Shown here: one piece after another, positions 20,756 to 32,789 of the stretch | How positions within the stretch are numbered: the stretch's first letter is position 1 | Layout of the letters: the number at the start of each line of letters is the position of its first letter | Assembly (NCBI GenBank): GCA_033239125.1 | Contig: BSWB01000001.1 | Span: forward strand, 113,330,916-113,394,915 | Length of the DNA: 64,000 nucleotides | Reading direction: 5' to 3' | DNA from: Fagopyrum homotropicum | Taxonomy: Eukaryota > Streptophyta > Magnoliopsida > Caryophyllales > Polygonaceae | Position numbers and translations under genes: made by a program | Notes under the pieces: generated by a model | The model's input: only the letters and a program-made list of their open reading frames with translations | What the model was told of the DNA's origin: nothing | The model's database searches: none

Positions 20756-22384
20756 TGTTCTCTCTCAGACGTGTGTGTAATGCTGAACAAAATAGCTTTA
20801 AATTTATAACCTAAAATATAAGCTCGAAACAATATGCAAACCCGTAGTGTACGTACCAATTGTAAAAACGGCAAATACTCCAGGGTCGAACACATGGACT
20901 ATGGTGAAATCAAGCACGGTAATGATCAGGTTGTTAATCAAAAGCAAGCAATAAAGCAAAGATAAAAAAGATGATGTGTCAATTAGATAAGGGAATGCAG
21001 ATTCTAGAGGTCAAAGCATCCAATTGTGGTTCCGACTCAAGATTTCTAAGTATAACATTGACAAAGCTGAGGTTTACAAGGGAAGGTATTTCTAAGGTGG
21101 GAATAGATCACCGGGTAAGTCTCACTACTCACTATCCCAAACCAAAGATCCTCTCACCGGGTTAGTCTCAAGGAACTAAGGAAATGAACTATAATCTCAA
21201 ACCAACATACCACCTAAGGGGATAAAACTAACCTTTATCGGGTAAGTTTCAGGATAACTCACAAAGGTAGGATGAAGGCACACTCAAACCCTAATAAAGG
21301 ATAAACCTTTATTACCTAACACTCATCGTCATAAGTATACAAGCTAAGGAATCACCAGATAAGTCTCATCCTAGGCTTGCATATGAACCAGGAAAGGTGC
21401 AACAAGGATAGGATTTGGCAAACTAAAACCTAAACTCAGGTTTGGGTCGGATGTGGTTCTGTTAAGGTCCTAGTTAAGGTTTTGGCTCAAGATGTTCTAT
21501 GAACCAACCGAGGTGAGGTTCAATTAAGGTTTCGAGTCGAGCTTTCAGGGTCCACTAAGGTAAAGGCTCATTATTTCATCATCTTTCCCATAACTTTCAG
21601 CCAATCACCCTAGAATCGCAAAAGAATTTAGCCAATAATCATCATGATAATAACAAGAAAATATATATGAAAAGAATCATAAACCAAACAAGAAAACCTT
21701 AACGCAAAGGTCTCAATAATCACTCAATCAAACAAACAATCAATCCAAACAATCAGCAAACTGTGTTCCTCAATAACAAACCAAAAGACAACAATCAAGG
21801 TTCTTTAAAAAAACCTTACAACTTCCTTCGAAAAGCCTTCATATTTCACTTCAAAGCTATCTTCCTTCAACTTCCTTCTTTCTTGGAATATCTTGAATCT
21901 CCTAAAATAATCAGTTAACCAGCTATACTTCCATCCAGAAAATATCTTCCAACTTATAGGAAAATCACTTGCCAAAAATAAAAGATCTCATGGGCCATGG
22001 GCCGCGCGTCTCGATCCAGGCCCAGCAAAGCATCTAGGTCAAGGTGATCTTGGGGTCAACCGAGATGAACTTCAGTTACGTGCAAATCTCTCAAAATTGG
22101 TCCAATGTCAAATTTCTATCCAAGTTCCATGGTTCCTATGCTTTCCTTGTAGCTCCTCAATTCTCCAGAATGTAGCTCCAATGATTCCTTAAATCCCTTG
22201 GCTCCATATTGCTCTAAAACGTGCCATTTTTCCTACCATTACAACAAAACTAGGTGTAGACCTCGATTCTTGCAAAGATAAACAAAACGACATAATCATC
22301 AAGAATATACATCCATGCATGCAGATTTATGAAGATAAAACGTCCAAACCAATCCCAAAATATAGACTATAATGCATGCTATCA
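20756..22384 (-). repeat. 5' LTR of Athila-D
   Basis: 1,629 bp. On the plus strand it runs from TGTTCTCTC (20756) to GCATGCTATCA (22384), so the sense ends are TGATAGCATG and GAGAGAACA. It matches the solo LTR at 10758-12516, including the four phased motifs, the U5 signature near 20840-20900 and the terminal block with aaaatatagactat. Confidence 0.88.
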
Positions 22385-22970
22385 GGAATCACAAATGTAA
22401 AGGCTTTGCACTCTCAACCTTAATAGAGGGTTTTGAATCCTCTATTACCTAGAACTCGTAATCGTTCGTATCTAAGCAAGGATATGGGTTAGAATGGATC
22501 AACAAGGCTAGGGTTTAGGCACTCTTTAACTTTGGGTAAAGGTAAAAGCAAAACGTGCACAATAGATGAAACCACGACATGATCTTGGGAAAACACGGAC
22601 GTGGAACTCAACAAAAAGCCGTGCAAATCCTTCAGCGAGGGTTTCGACTTACAAATCTCAGGGTCTGATCTGTTTACAAGGTTCAGTCTATCATCATCTA
22701 CACTAGAACCATCAACCCTTTACCCTAGAATTGCCGGGGGTTTTTAGCCAACAATCATCATCATATTAAATCAAGGTTTAAGGAAGAAATCAAGAATAAC
22801 ATGTAACCAAGAAAACACAAAGAAGAACTATGATTTCCAAACAATGAATCTCCAAATCTTAATAACTGAATCAAACAACAAATAATCGCAGTTCTTTTGT
22901 TCTCTAAATATCGGTAGGTTGTCCTAACCGTAATAGTTACGTAAATATCAGTGGGTTGGGTGATGACATT
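22385..22970 (-). repeat. Old Athila LTR fragment
   Basis: About 586 bp of minus-strand LTR of the Athila-A/C type: it contains the reverse of the block ctaaggtgaagggttgatag, the dyad region (acacggacgtgg at about 22590) and cagggtctgatc. It is cut on the left by Athila-D and on the right by chromovirus F, so it is the oldest host layer seen here. Confidence 0.7.
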
Positions 22971-23050
22971 TGTAACGCCCCAAATTTTAGGCGCGCGTTT
23001 TCGATATTTATCTTTCCGGGTATGTTACGCTGTAAATTAATTTTTATGAG

Positions 23051-23052
<2 letters not shown>

Positions 23053-23111
<59 letters not shown>
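23053..23111. repeat. (TA)n microsatellite
   Basis: About 59 bp of alternating TA in the LTR of chromovirus F. A short ORF across it (YIYIYI) is an artefact. Confidence 0.95.
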
Positions 23112-23123
<12 letters not shown>

Positions 23124-23351
23124 TATATGTACATATTATCCGTATTTGAATAATTTTAACAACATCGAAAATAGTTTATGGGAATAACTTCTATATGGAA
23201 AACTATATTTTTACGGGTATTTATTGGTTAGATATTTATCCGTATATTATTATACGAAAAAGTCTTCCGTTCCGAAAATCTTATTCTGGTTAAATTTATC
23301 GAGTTATTTTATGTTATTTACTTATTTTTTTCTCTCTCACTCCTTCTCTTT

Positions 23352-23353
<2 letters not shown>

Positions 23354-23392
<39 letters not shown>
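23354..23392. repeat. (CT)n microsatellite
   Basis: About 39 bp of CT repeats, 34 bp before the Athila-B insertion point. Confidence 0.95.
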
Positions 23393-23395
<3 letters not shown>

Positions 23396-23426
23396 AGAAA
23401 TGAGTTGTTTCTTTCCCAACACTTAT

Positions 23427-25233
23427 TGTTACGCTAGAAATGTACCACGCAAAATTCTTACAATTTATAACTCGATATATTCTCCTAACTCCTAGCGAAC
23501 CCACAGTGTATGGGTCGTTTTGTAGCAAGGATATTACTCCGAGGTCGAACACGAAGACTAAGGTGAAATCAAATCAAACAAGTGATCATGGATAGTGCAA
23601 ATCTAGTCTAAGAAAAGAGAAAGAAATACAGAAATAAAAATCATGATATTTTTTGTTGGGTTTTTGTTGTGATCAAACCAAGATCACAAATCATGAAAGA
23701 TTTGTCAATCAATCAAGCAACACAAACAAACAACACAAGAACAAGATATGTGATCAAATAGCGAAAAGCGGATTCTAGGGATTAGGACTTCCGGTTATGG
23801 CATTGGACTCAAGCTTCTAATCAACCTTGGACAAGCTGCGGTATGTTGGGAAAGGGTGTTTCTCTAATGGGATCAATCACCGTGTAGGTCTAAATGTCCA
23901 CTAATTTCGCACCTAAGGTCCTATTACCGGGTAAGTCTCTAGGAACCTATTGTTGGGAATTCTACACAAACCGGATTACTATCTCGGGGTCAAACCTCTC
24001 CTCACCTGGTAATTCTCGGGTGGGCAAGTCCTAAGTAACAAACCTAGCACACTCAATCCAATAGCGGCTTGTGAGGCTCACTACTACCTAGAGTTCATCA
24101 TCTTTGGTATCTAAGATCGGGAATTACCGGGTAAGTCTCTTCCTTCACTTTGTTTGCTAGCATTCGGTCACCCTAAGCTAGATAAGGCTTAATAAACACT
24201 AGAATTTCAACAATCTAACATCCTAACATACGGATTTATCAATGTAGGCACAATAGAGCAAAACCACGGGCTGATCATACGAAACCACGGCCGTGGTTTA
24301 GGAGGAACAAGCCGTGATTTTAGTCGGGGGTTAGGATTCGAGCATGCAAGTCATCCAAAGGTACATTCAAGTCTTTTCTATCATAGTCCAAGCCATAACC
24401 ATCATTCCATCACCCTAGAATCACAACTACTTAGGCAATATCATGCATTTTAAGATCCAAACTCATCATGCAAGAATACATGGTTTCCATAGCAAGAAAG
24501 TGAAATAAGAGTGAAATGAATCAAGTAATCTTAGCTGAATATGAGTTTAAACAACCCTTACAACCCTTCAAGCACAGCTCCAAATTATTCCTTACAATGC
24601 TTCCAAAAGCTTCTCAACAAAAGTCACTAAAAATCCTTCAATGTATAACTCTAGATCTAAGTTTTGATGATGTTCTTCTTCTCTCAAAATGAGTGTTTTT
24701 GTTGTTCTTCCTTTCTTCCCCGACAATGGATGATGAGAGAGAGTCTTCCAAAAGCCAGCCTGTAGGCTCTACCAAATCCACACTCAAACAAGGAAAGCAA
24801 AGGTCGGGCAAAGGAATCATGTGACAAGTGTCAAAGCCGTCCTGACAGAAACCACGGGCAAAATAATGAAACCACGGGCGTGGTTTTGGTCTCTGGGTCC
24901 TGATTTTCACCAGAAACGCCTCCTTGGATCACCAAGTCACGAGTTGGTGCAAGGCACGCACCAACAAGGTCATTTGTGTTCTTCTTTGCTTCTAGCTTGC
25001 TCCTTGGGACGTCTATATGCATACCATCATGAGAAATGATCCTTGAATGTAACGATTAACTTCCAAAAGATCCCCCAAATACCTACAAAACCGACAAAAA
25101 CTCGTGTAGACGTATTTTATAGAAATAAGACTCGATTAAGCAAAAACGCCACAAACTAATGTCAAACCATGCATGATAAGGGGAAAAACTATCTAAATGA
25201 ATGCCTAAACTAACGTCATAAATCATGTCATCA
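23427..25233 (-). repeat. 3' LTR of Athila-B
   Basis: 1,807 bp. It holds four phased motifs (23879-24139), dyads at about 24258-24322 (ccacggccgtgg) and 24838-24905 (ccacgggcgtgg), and the U5 signature near 23500-23570. It matches 32790-34593 with scattered substitutions. Confidence 0.92.
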
Positions 25234-25249
25234 AAATACCCCATACTTG
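25234..25249 (-). promoter_or_regulatory. Polypurine tract of Athila-B
   Basis: The minus strand reads CAAGTATGGGGTATTT, directly before the LTR start TGATGACATG. Identical to the tracts of Athila-A and Athila-C, although the LTR families differ. Confidence 0.87.
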
Positions 25250-26918
25250 CCACTTGCTTCTCCCCAAGCAAGGTTCAACCCTAAGCTACAAAATGGCATG
25301 AGTTATGAATGCGGAAAACGGAAAATATTTTAGCAATTGTGCTTCTAGTCATTGATCACCTTCATAGTTATGTTCATGGCAAAGGATGAGCAAATGTGTA
25401 TCAAAAGAACAAAGGCACATAATGACAATCACACTTAGCTTGAAATCATATATGCAAAGTAAATCGAGAATGTCTAGATGATCATGAAGATATCAAATCT
25501 AAATCACTTAAGTCAAAACACATACAGATCTTAAGGACTTAAGAAAGAAGAGGCCAAGAAACGTTGTTAGAGGTGGGAATTTTAGGTCATGTGATGTTAA
25601 TCCGGGAAATGAACTAACTCCAACTTCATTTTTTGTTAAGCAACCACCATAAGTGCATATTTTTCTCCATCATTTTCTTTTCTTTCTTTTCCTTTTCTTC
25701 TTTTTTTTTTCTTTCATTTGTTTTTGAGATAATAGTATTGGTGTACAAAAGCCAAAACCTTGGTGATTAGCGGACCTCGGGATTTTTTTAGGTGCCTCAC
25801 ACATGCACACATACCAAGGCTCGTTAGGGCTATCGGATAATCCGACTTTGGCAAGACATAAACACCCGATTATGTGAATGGTGCCGAGTTACTCGTCATC
25901 AAACCAACATCCCCAAATTTATTTTTTTCTACACTTCCACAACATATTCAGCACTTCATTCATAAGATTCATACAATTCTTTCAACACCCCACACTTGCT
26001 TTACACACACAACACACTAGCCTACTCCTTTTCCCGGATGGGTCAAAAGAGGTAATATTTTTAATCAAGTGAGGTGCTTCAAACAACATGATCAAGATGA
26101 GAATAAAAGAGAATTGAATTCCTTAATCATTCTTAGATGATGTGTAAGAACTAGCATGCGATTTCGATAATTAATTCTTAATCCAACATAGACAACAATC
26201 TTCATCACAATTCATACATGGAAATCAAGAGAAGTATTCAAGTCCACATATGCATAAATTCTTTCAACACACAAGGCCATCCATAGCCAATTCACAAAAC
26301 AAACTCGTCATGAGGGTCATATCCAAACTAAGAAGCACAAATTTTTTAAAACTTTATGATTTTTTTAGAATTTTTGAGAAAAATATGTACAATGCAAAAC
26401 ATAATGAAACATGTGACAATGATATGAAGCTATCCTAGATGTAATCATGCAAAATATTATGAAAACCCCACCCCATACTTAAAATCACATTGTCCCCAAT
26501 GTGCAAATTAAATAATTAAGTGAAAGAGAGTCCTCACAATGTAAAAATAGTGATGTTTTCGGTATTTTGGTTTACTCATGTGGAGTGATGGTGGATGATC
26601 AATCAAAGATGGTAGAGAGCTCTTGATGTTCATTATAGCATTGGGACCCGCGCTAAGCACCGCAAGCTGTCCAAGTCCCACGTTCACTCCACCCATGTTT
26701 ATTGTGGGATCATCATCATCATCTTCATGCCTTGTAAGACTTCTTTATTACCTAGACTCTAGCACACAAACACAAAACACACACAAACGCACCAAAACAA
26801 AAACAAAATCAAAAAGGAAAAACAAAAACAAAACGAAAGGGGAAAATATGTACCAATGGGTTGCCTCCCATTAACCGTTTCTTTAAGGTCTTTAGCTAGA
26901 CCAAAATCCAGGAGCGTT
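25250..26918 (-). other. Athila-B 3' non-coding region
   Basis: About 1.67 kb without a credible ORF. It holds the conserved 56-bp block (25839-25894) and the PPT-like module (26466-26480, minus AAGTATGGGGTGGGG). The part next to integrase (26500-26918) has no relation to ORF3 of the sister elements. The end of the IN frame at 26919 is only 1.69 kb from the LTR. Confidence 0.75.
25839..25894 (-). promoter_or_regulatory. Conserved 56-bp block (Athila-B copy)
   Basis: Same length with no gap, and 52 of 56 bases equal to the Athila-A copy by eye, although the surrounding non-coding DNA has diverged strongly. Confidence 0.7.
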
Positions 26919-28019
26919 TCACTCAAGGTGAAGTGGGGCAATCATATCCACCGGAGCTTCTGGGATGTACTTCTTCAAATGGTGCCCATTCACCTTGAAA
27001 TCTCCACAATGCTCCCCACCTATCTCAACCGCTCCGTGGGGGAAAAACTTCCTCACCACATAAGGACCCGTCAATCTTGACTTGAGCTTTCCAGGGAAGA
27101 GCCGCAACCGTGAATTGAAGAGAAGGACTAAGTCACCTTCACTCAATTCCTTTGGGATTAGACGTTTGTCATGCCAACGCTTGCTTCTTTCAATATAAAT
27201 CCGGATGTTTTCATAAGCATCTAGTCGGATCTCCTCAAGAACATTCATCTCTAGAAACCTCTTCTCACCGGCTTCCCTGAGGTCAAAATTCAGCCACCTT
27301 ATGGCCCAATATGCCCTATTCTCCATCTCCACCGGAAGGTGGCAAGACTTGCCATAAACTAGCTTGTAGGGAGTTGTGCCAATCGATGTCCTGAAGACGG
27401 TTCTATAAGCCCATAAGGCATCATCAAGCTTCATAGCCCAATCTTTTCTCAAGTAAGCCTTTGATCTCCCGGTTGGAAATCTCCACTTGACCACTAGTTT
27501 GGGGATGGTAAGGTGTGGCCACCTTATGAGTCACCCCATACTTAGCGAAAAGTGTCCCAAAGTTCCGATTGGTAAAATGCTTCCCTCCATCACTTATGAT
27601 TACTCTTGGTGTTCCAAATCTAGGGAAGATGACTCGTTTGAAGAACCATACCACCACTTTGGCATCATTTGTGGGAGAGGCGATTGCTTCCACCCACCTT
27701 GACACATAATCCACCACCAATAGAATATAGAGGTTGCCATATGAAGAGGGGAATGCCCCATGAAGTCCAGATCCCAAACGTCAAAGACCTCAACCTCTTG
27801 GATATTGTTCAAGGGCATACCATTCCTTCTTGAGATGTTTCCCGTCCTTCGGCAAGCGTCACAAGCTACTACAAAATTTTGCACATCCTTAAACAAGTTA
27901 GGCCAATAAAAACCGGATTGCAATACTTTTGCACACGTTTTGTGTGAGCTAGCGTGGCCTCCACATGGCAAGGATGACAATGACGGATCACACTCTCCTT
28001 CTCGTCCTCCGGAATGCAC
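26919..28019 (-). pseudogene. int: Athila-B integrase, three frames
   Basis: The zinc-binding part (PCGGHASSHKTCAKVLQSG..., CDACRRTGNISRR) lies in the frame ending at 27600. The core follows in a second frame at 27777-27424, with WVEAIASPTNDA, the catalytic Asp in IISDGGKHF and the Glu in GQVEISNREIKG. The C-terminal part lies in a third frame at 27494-26919, with DALWAYRTVFRT, LVYGKSCHLPVE and LTGPYVVRKFF, and ends in a natural-looking stop after EAPVDMIAPLHLE. Two frameshifts, near 27770 and 27450-27490, break the gene. The three catalytic acids can be placed, but no single frame holds them. Confidence 0.9.
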
Positions 28020-29744
28020 CTCCTAAAGACTCCATCTGGTCCTCTCTTGAACAAGAGAGGCTCACTCCAATAAAAATGCCTCACATTTTTGAAAAACTTT
28101 TTCCTTTGGGCATATGAAAAACCGGGTGGCGGCTCTTCACACACAAGGTAGTTTACTATGTTCGCATACCATGGTTCACTACCTCTAGACACTTGAAGTA
28201 AGCACTCCTCTATTACTTGAAATTTCTCATCCCGGAATGAGTCATCAATCGGGATGTCATCTCTTTCAATCTCCAACGGTGTTAGCCTACTAAGGTGGTC
28301 CGCTACTGAATTTTCGGAACCTTTCTTGTCTCGAATCTCCAAGTTGAATTCATAGCGGAGAAGGATCCACCGAATGAGGTGAGGCTTGGCATCTTTCTTT
28401 GTGAGGAGATAACGGATCCTAACATGATCCGTGTACACAATAACCTTTGCTCCAACAAGATATGAGCGGAACTTCTCAAAGACATACACCACCGCTAGCA
28501 ACTCCTTCTTGGTTGTGGCATTGTTGAGTTGGGCATCATCTTGAGTCTTGCTAGCGTAGTAGATGGCATGGGTAAGCCCATCTTTCTTTTGTCCTAAAAC
28601 AGCCCCAAGAGCCACATCGCTCGCATCACACATTACTTCAAACGAAAAGCTCCAATCCGGAGGTTGCATAATCAGGGCAGAGATCAAAGCATCCTTCAAC
28701 CTACAAAATGCTTCAAGAAAATCCTTGGACAAAACAAACTCAACATCCTTCATTAGTAGGTTAGTGAGAGGCTTAGAAATTTTAGAGAAATCTTGTATAA
28801 ACCACCGGTATAAACCGGCATGCCCTAAGAAATTCCTTACCCCTTTCACCGAGGTAGGTGGTGGCAAATTCTCTATCGTTTCTATCTTGTCTCTATCAAC
28901 CTCAATGCCTCGGTGGGAAACCAAGTGTCCCAATACTATGCCTTCACTCACCATGAAGTCGCATTTCTCCCAATTCAACACAAGATTAGTTTCCTCACAT
29001 CTCTTCAACACCAAAGATAGATTAGCCAAACAATTATCAAATGAAGAGCCATATACCGAGAAATCATCCATAAACACTTCAATAATATTCTCAATATATT
29101 CAGAAAAAATAGCCATCATACACCTTTGAAAGGTGGCGGGTGCATTACACAAGCCAAATGGCATCCTTCTATATGCAAATGTTCCCCAAGGACAAGCAAA
29201 TGTTGTTTTCTCTTGGTCATCCGGGTGAATTGGGATTTGAAAGAACTCACTATAACCATCAAGGTAACAAAAATGCGAATATTGAGCTAACATTTCTAGT
29301 ATTTGGTCAATAAAGGAGAGAGGGAAGTGATCTTTCCTAGAGGCAACATTAAGTTTGCTATAGTCAATACACATTGTCTACCCCATAACCGTCCTAGTTG
29401 GGATTAGTTCATTGTTCTCATTAGTTACTACGGTCATACCACCCTTTTTAGGTATAACATGAACGGGACTAACCCATTTACTATCCGAAATCGGGAAAAA
29501 TGATTCCCGCATCTAGCAACTTTAAGATTTCTTTCTTGACTATCTCTTTCATAATAGGGTTCAATCTTCTTTGAGGTTCAATAGAAGGTTTATGGTTGTC
29601 TTCCATCAAGATTTTATGCATGCACAAGGATGGTTTACTGCCAACTAAGTCATCAATGGTGTATCCTGTAGCTCTCCTATGTAATTTCAATTCATTCAAC
29701 AATCTATCAAGCTCATCATCATTCAAAGATGCATTCACAATCAC
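27869..29744 (-). pseudogene. pol: Athila-B reverse transcriptase and RNase H
   Basis: A 501-codon frame (29374-27869) carries the RT palm with FCYLDGYSEFFQIPI, MPFGLCNAPATFQRCM and the catalytic FMDD. RNase H follows (VMCDASDVALGAVLG, VIVYTDHVRIRYLL, ADHLSRLTPLE), then the beginning of the integrase zinc region, where a shift occurs near 28000. The first RT segment lies upstream: 29744-29481 encodes GYTIDDLVG...LLDAGIIFPDFG and stops at a frameshift, and a TAG at about 29378 precedes the Met at 29374. The Gly after YLDGYS, present in the other two Athila copies, is Glu here, a likely damaging change. Confidence 0.92.
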
Positions 29745-31001
29745 GGGATAAGTAGAATTTGAACCAAGGAAAGCATACTTTCATTGAGAAGGGAGAGGTT
29801 TGAGATCAAGTTTAGGAGAACCTTTCTCGGTTGAATGTGATCCATATAGCTCCACATTAGATGAATCCAAAGCCATTGAAGACTCTCCAAGACTCCTTGA
29901 AGCATTATCAACAACTAAGGGACTTCTTGGAGAAAACACGGGTGATCCCACGGGCTCTTGCACAACCACGGGCATGGTTTTGGCACAATTAGCTACGACA
30001 TGATCCTCTACGGGTCCATTTAATGAAACCACGGGCGTGGTTCTTACATCTCTTTAGCCTTCCTCCGTGCACTTCAAATTCAGCACTTGTCTCCTTTTCT
30101 AATGCATCCAAAGCTTGGATTTCTTCATTGCAATCTTCATCAACTCCTTCCTCCATGATACTCATTCTAAGAACGTTCTCTAATGGATCCTTGATTAGGA
30201 TTGCACTCACAACTTCACTAGACACTTCTTCCTCGACAATGTTGAAAACATCTTCACCAAGGGTTGGCCCCTTCATCATTGTGGATAGTTTGAACTTGAT
30301 ATTTTCTTCTCCTATGTTAAAGGAGAGGATCTTATTTTTGCAATCCACTAAGCATCCCGAGGTTGCTAAGAATGGTCTTCCTAAAATGATAGGAATCGGG
30401 TAGTCCGCCGGGATGTCCAAAACAACAAAATCGATTGGCACATAGAACTTCCCAAGCTGAACCGGTATGTCCTCTACGATCCCCACGGGGTGAGTGATGG
30501 ATCAGTCCGCCATGTAAAGGGTCATCTTGACCGGCTTCGGTTCTCCTAGCCCAACCTTATTGCAAAGTGCAAGCGGGATAATGCTTACACTTGCTCCAAG
30601 GTCACATAGGGCCTCATATTGCACTTCTCCCACTCCTATTGGCACACCAAATAACCCCGGATCTCGCACTTAGGAGGCATTTCCTCCCTCATGGTTTGAA
30701 TTAACTCGGAAGACCTCTTTGTCATCCTCACTTCTCCATACTCCTCCAACTTCCTCTTGTTGGAGAGTATTTCCTTCAAAAACTTTCCATAGACCGGCAT
30801 ACCTAGAATCGCATCCATGAACGGAATGTTAATATATAGTTTAGACACGAGTTCAAGGAATTTACCGAAATGTTTGTCCAAACGAGCTCTTTCTCGTGAT
30901 TGTGGAAATGGTAGTGCTGGATTGTATGGAGGAGGTGCCACATATGTTGGCTCATCATCCTTGCTCTTGCCTCCTTCTCCTTGCAATGGTTCTTCCTCCA
31001 C
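29745..31001 (-). pseudogene. pro: Athila-B aspartic protease and pro-RT linker
   Basis: The upstream part (31001-30636) carries LPFPQSRERARLDKHFGKF and FLKEILSNKRKLEE. A shift near 30640 separates it from the catalytic segment, which reads LGASVSIIP near 30590, and a stop stands in the MAD-SITHP block near 30505. The rest (30486-29989) has VGIVEDIPVQ and IILGRPFLATSG. The linker 29988-29780 holds two imperfect dyads (ccacgggcatgg at about 29966 and ccacgggcgtgg at 30029), in the same place as the dyads of Athila-A at 2165-2360. Confidence 0.87.
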
Positions 31002-31166
31002 TACTACTTACTCCCCATTGTCATTCTCCTTTGGTAAGGGATCTTTCATGCTCAGTCCACTCCTTGTGGTAATGGCCAACACTTGGCCTCTTGGATTATC
31101 CTCGGTCCTTCCGGGCAGATTTCCCAGATCCCTTTGTGCCTCACCCGCCTTGTGGAACACTTGTGC

Positions 31167-32648
31167 TTATAGCACCTTTTGAGCCTTCGAAATGGATGTC
31201 ACCGTGCTCTCAAGCCCACTCAACCTCCCTAGCAATTGTTCAAACATCATTTCGGTCCTATCCTTTGGAGGTTGAGCAAAACCGGGTTGAGGCTCTTGTG
31301 AAGCCTTAGGTGGTGGGGCTGCGCTTGTGGAAGCGGGAGGGTTCAAGGCACCTTCCGGGTTAGAATAGGAGAACCCGGGATGGTTGTGGTTAGGCCGATA
31401 ATTGTGGTAATGCCGGCTGTTATTGTTGAAGTTCCTAGGGCCTTGGTAGTTGTTGAAATTGCCCCTTCCCATGTAGTTAACATCCTCCTCTTTGGAAGCC
31501 AAGTTGGCTTGCACTTGAGAACTTGCTTGACTCTTTAAGGTTGTGGTATACAACTCCCTCAAGGACTTAAGCTCATTGTTGATTGCATCAAGTTTTTAGT
31601 TGCTCATGGTGACTTCACTTACTTCATATGCTCCCGGCTTCCTCGCATTACTCTTCCTATGGGAGTAATTCTCTATCACCAAGGCCTACTTCTCTATGAA
31701 ATCCCAAGCCTCATTCACATTCTTCTCCATGAATGTTCCTCTGGAGAGTGATTGGAGCTTGAATTGACTATCCTCATCAAGCCCCTTGTAATAAATCTCC
31801 AATAGCTCTATCTTTGGTGTCCCATGGTACGGACAATCTAGGAGGAGGCCTTTGAACCTCTTCCAAGATTTGAATAGGCTGTTTTTTTATCCTTCATCAT
31901 GAAGGCAATGATCTTCCCTCTTAGCTCGGTTGTGTGGGAAAGTGGGAAGAACTTTGTAAGAAACTCGGTTATCATCTCCTCCCAAGTACCCTCACGTCCT
32001 AGTGAAATAGATTGGTACCAAGCCAAGGCCTTATCCTTAAGTGAGAAGGAAAAAGCCCTAAGCTTGTCGTAGTTGCTCTCCAATCTAGGTGGCCTTAGAG
32101 TCTCCATCAAGATCTCATAGTTCATAAAGTTTTGATGAGGAGACTCTCCTTCCATCCCTCCAAATTGATTATGCCGGATCATATGTGGCACTTGAAGGCG
32201 GAGCTCGTAGTAGTGGGCTGCGGGATCTCCTAAGGCGGTGCACTCTTTGGGCTGGATCCATACGTTGGCCAAGAATTTGTAGCTCCTCAATAATAATAGG
32301 CTCATTGCGTACATGTACCGCCGGATGCGGTGGTGGTGGAGGTGGATGTTGCTGAAAATTAACTTCTCTTTGCACAAGAGCTTGCCTAATCTAATCAATC
32401 TCCCTCCTAAAAGCCTCTTGCATCTCGCTTGCAAGTCTCCTCTCATTCTCAAAAGCTTCTTCCCTAAGCCTCATTTTCTCTAGAGTTTCTTCTCTAAGTC
32501 TTAGTGTCTCTTATGTTGCATCCAATTCAGCCCTAAGGTTTGCTTCGGTCATCACTTTCTTCTTCTTAGCACATTTGGATCTAGTCTTAAGGGTTTTCTC
32601 CGGTTCGGTATCGAATGAATCTAAATCCTTTCCACGAGATCTTCGCAT
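31167..32648 (-). pseudogene. gag: Athila-B gag, broken
   Basis: The ATG at 32648 opens MRRSRGKDLDSF with a basic N-terminus and stops at about 32511; the next codons continue as a Glu/Arg-rich coiled coil. The core lies at 32160-31850 in another frame (GGMEGESPHQNF, KALAWYQS, FLTKFFPLSHTTELRGK). The C-terminal part (31562-31167) contains Asn/His-rich sequence (NFNNYQGPRNFNNNSRHYHNY) and a Pro/Ala stretch, and ends in a helix (LLGRLSGLESTVTSISKAQ) that matches the LLGKL-type helix of Athila-A at 1000-1060. Several stops and shifts; dead. Confidence 0.88.
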
Positions 32649-32765
32649 GCACCTAAAGAGTGAGAGATGTCTTGAAAAATCAAAGACAAAAAACAAACAA
32701 GATCACAAGCAAAAGAAAGACCTACACTATAAGCAATCACAAACAATGATTCAGTCTAGACCTAG

Positions 32766-32783
32766 TCCCCGGCAACGGCGCCA
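32766..32783 (-). promoter_or_regulatory. PBS of Athila-B (tRNA-Asp)
   Basis: The minus strand reads TGGCGCCGTTGCCGGGGA, fully complementary to the 3' end of plant tRNA-Asp(GUC), six bases inside the 5' LTR. This is the typical Athila primer and the best preserved one here. Confidence 0.95.
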
Positions 32784-32789
32784 AAAATT

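Larger units (their letters stand above)
15799..22384 (-). mobile_element. Athila-D, 5' part (LTR, PBS, gag), interrupted
   Basis: Reading on the minus strand: 5' LTR 22384-20756, decayed tRNA-Asp PBS, gag 20627-19752, a nested chromovirus solo LTR (19751-16303), more gag (16302 to about 15900), then the insertion of chromovirus E. Protease, pol and the 3' LTR must lie left of the window. The right flank (22385 on) is an older Athila LTR fragment. Confidence 0.87.
22971..23426 (+). repeat. Chromovirus F 5' LTR, left part
   Basis: Starts TGTAACGCCCCAAATTTTAGG. It contains a (TA)n tract at 23053-23111 and a (CT)n tract at 23354-23392. It is cut at 23426 by Athila-B. Confidence 0.82.

Noticed and set aside
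28563..29129. 188-codon plus-strand ORF
   Set aside because: It is the antisense of the RT-RNase H frame of Athila-B, which has clear catalytic motifs.
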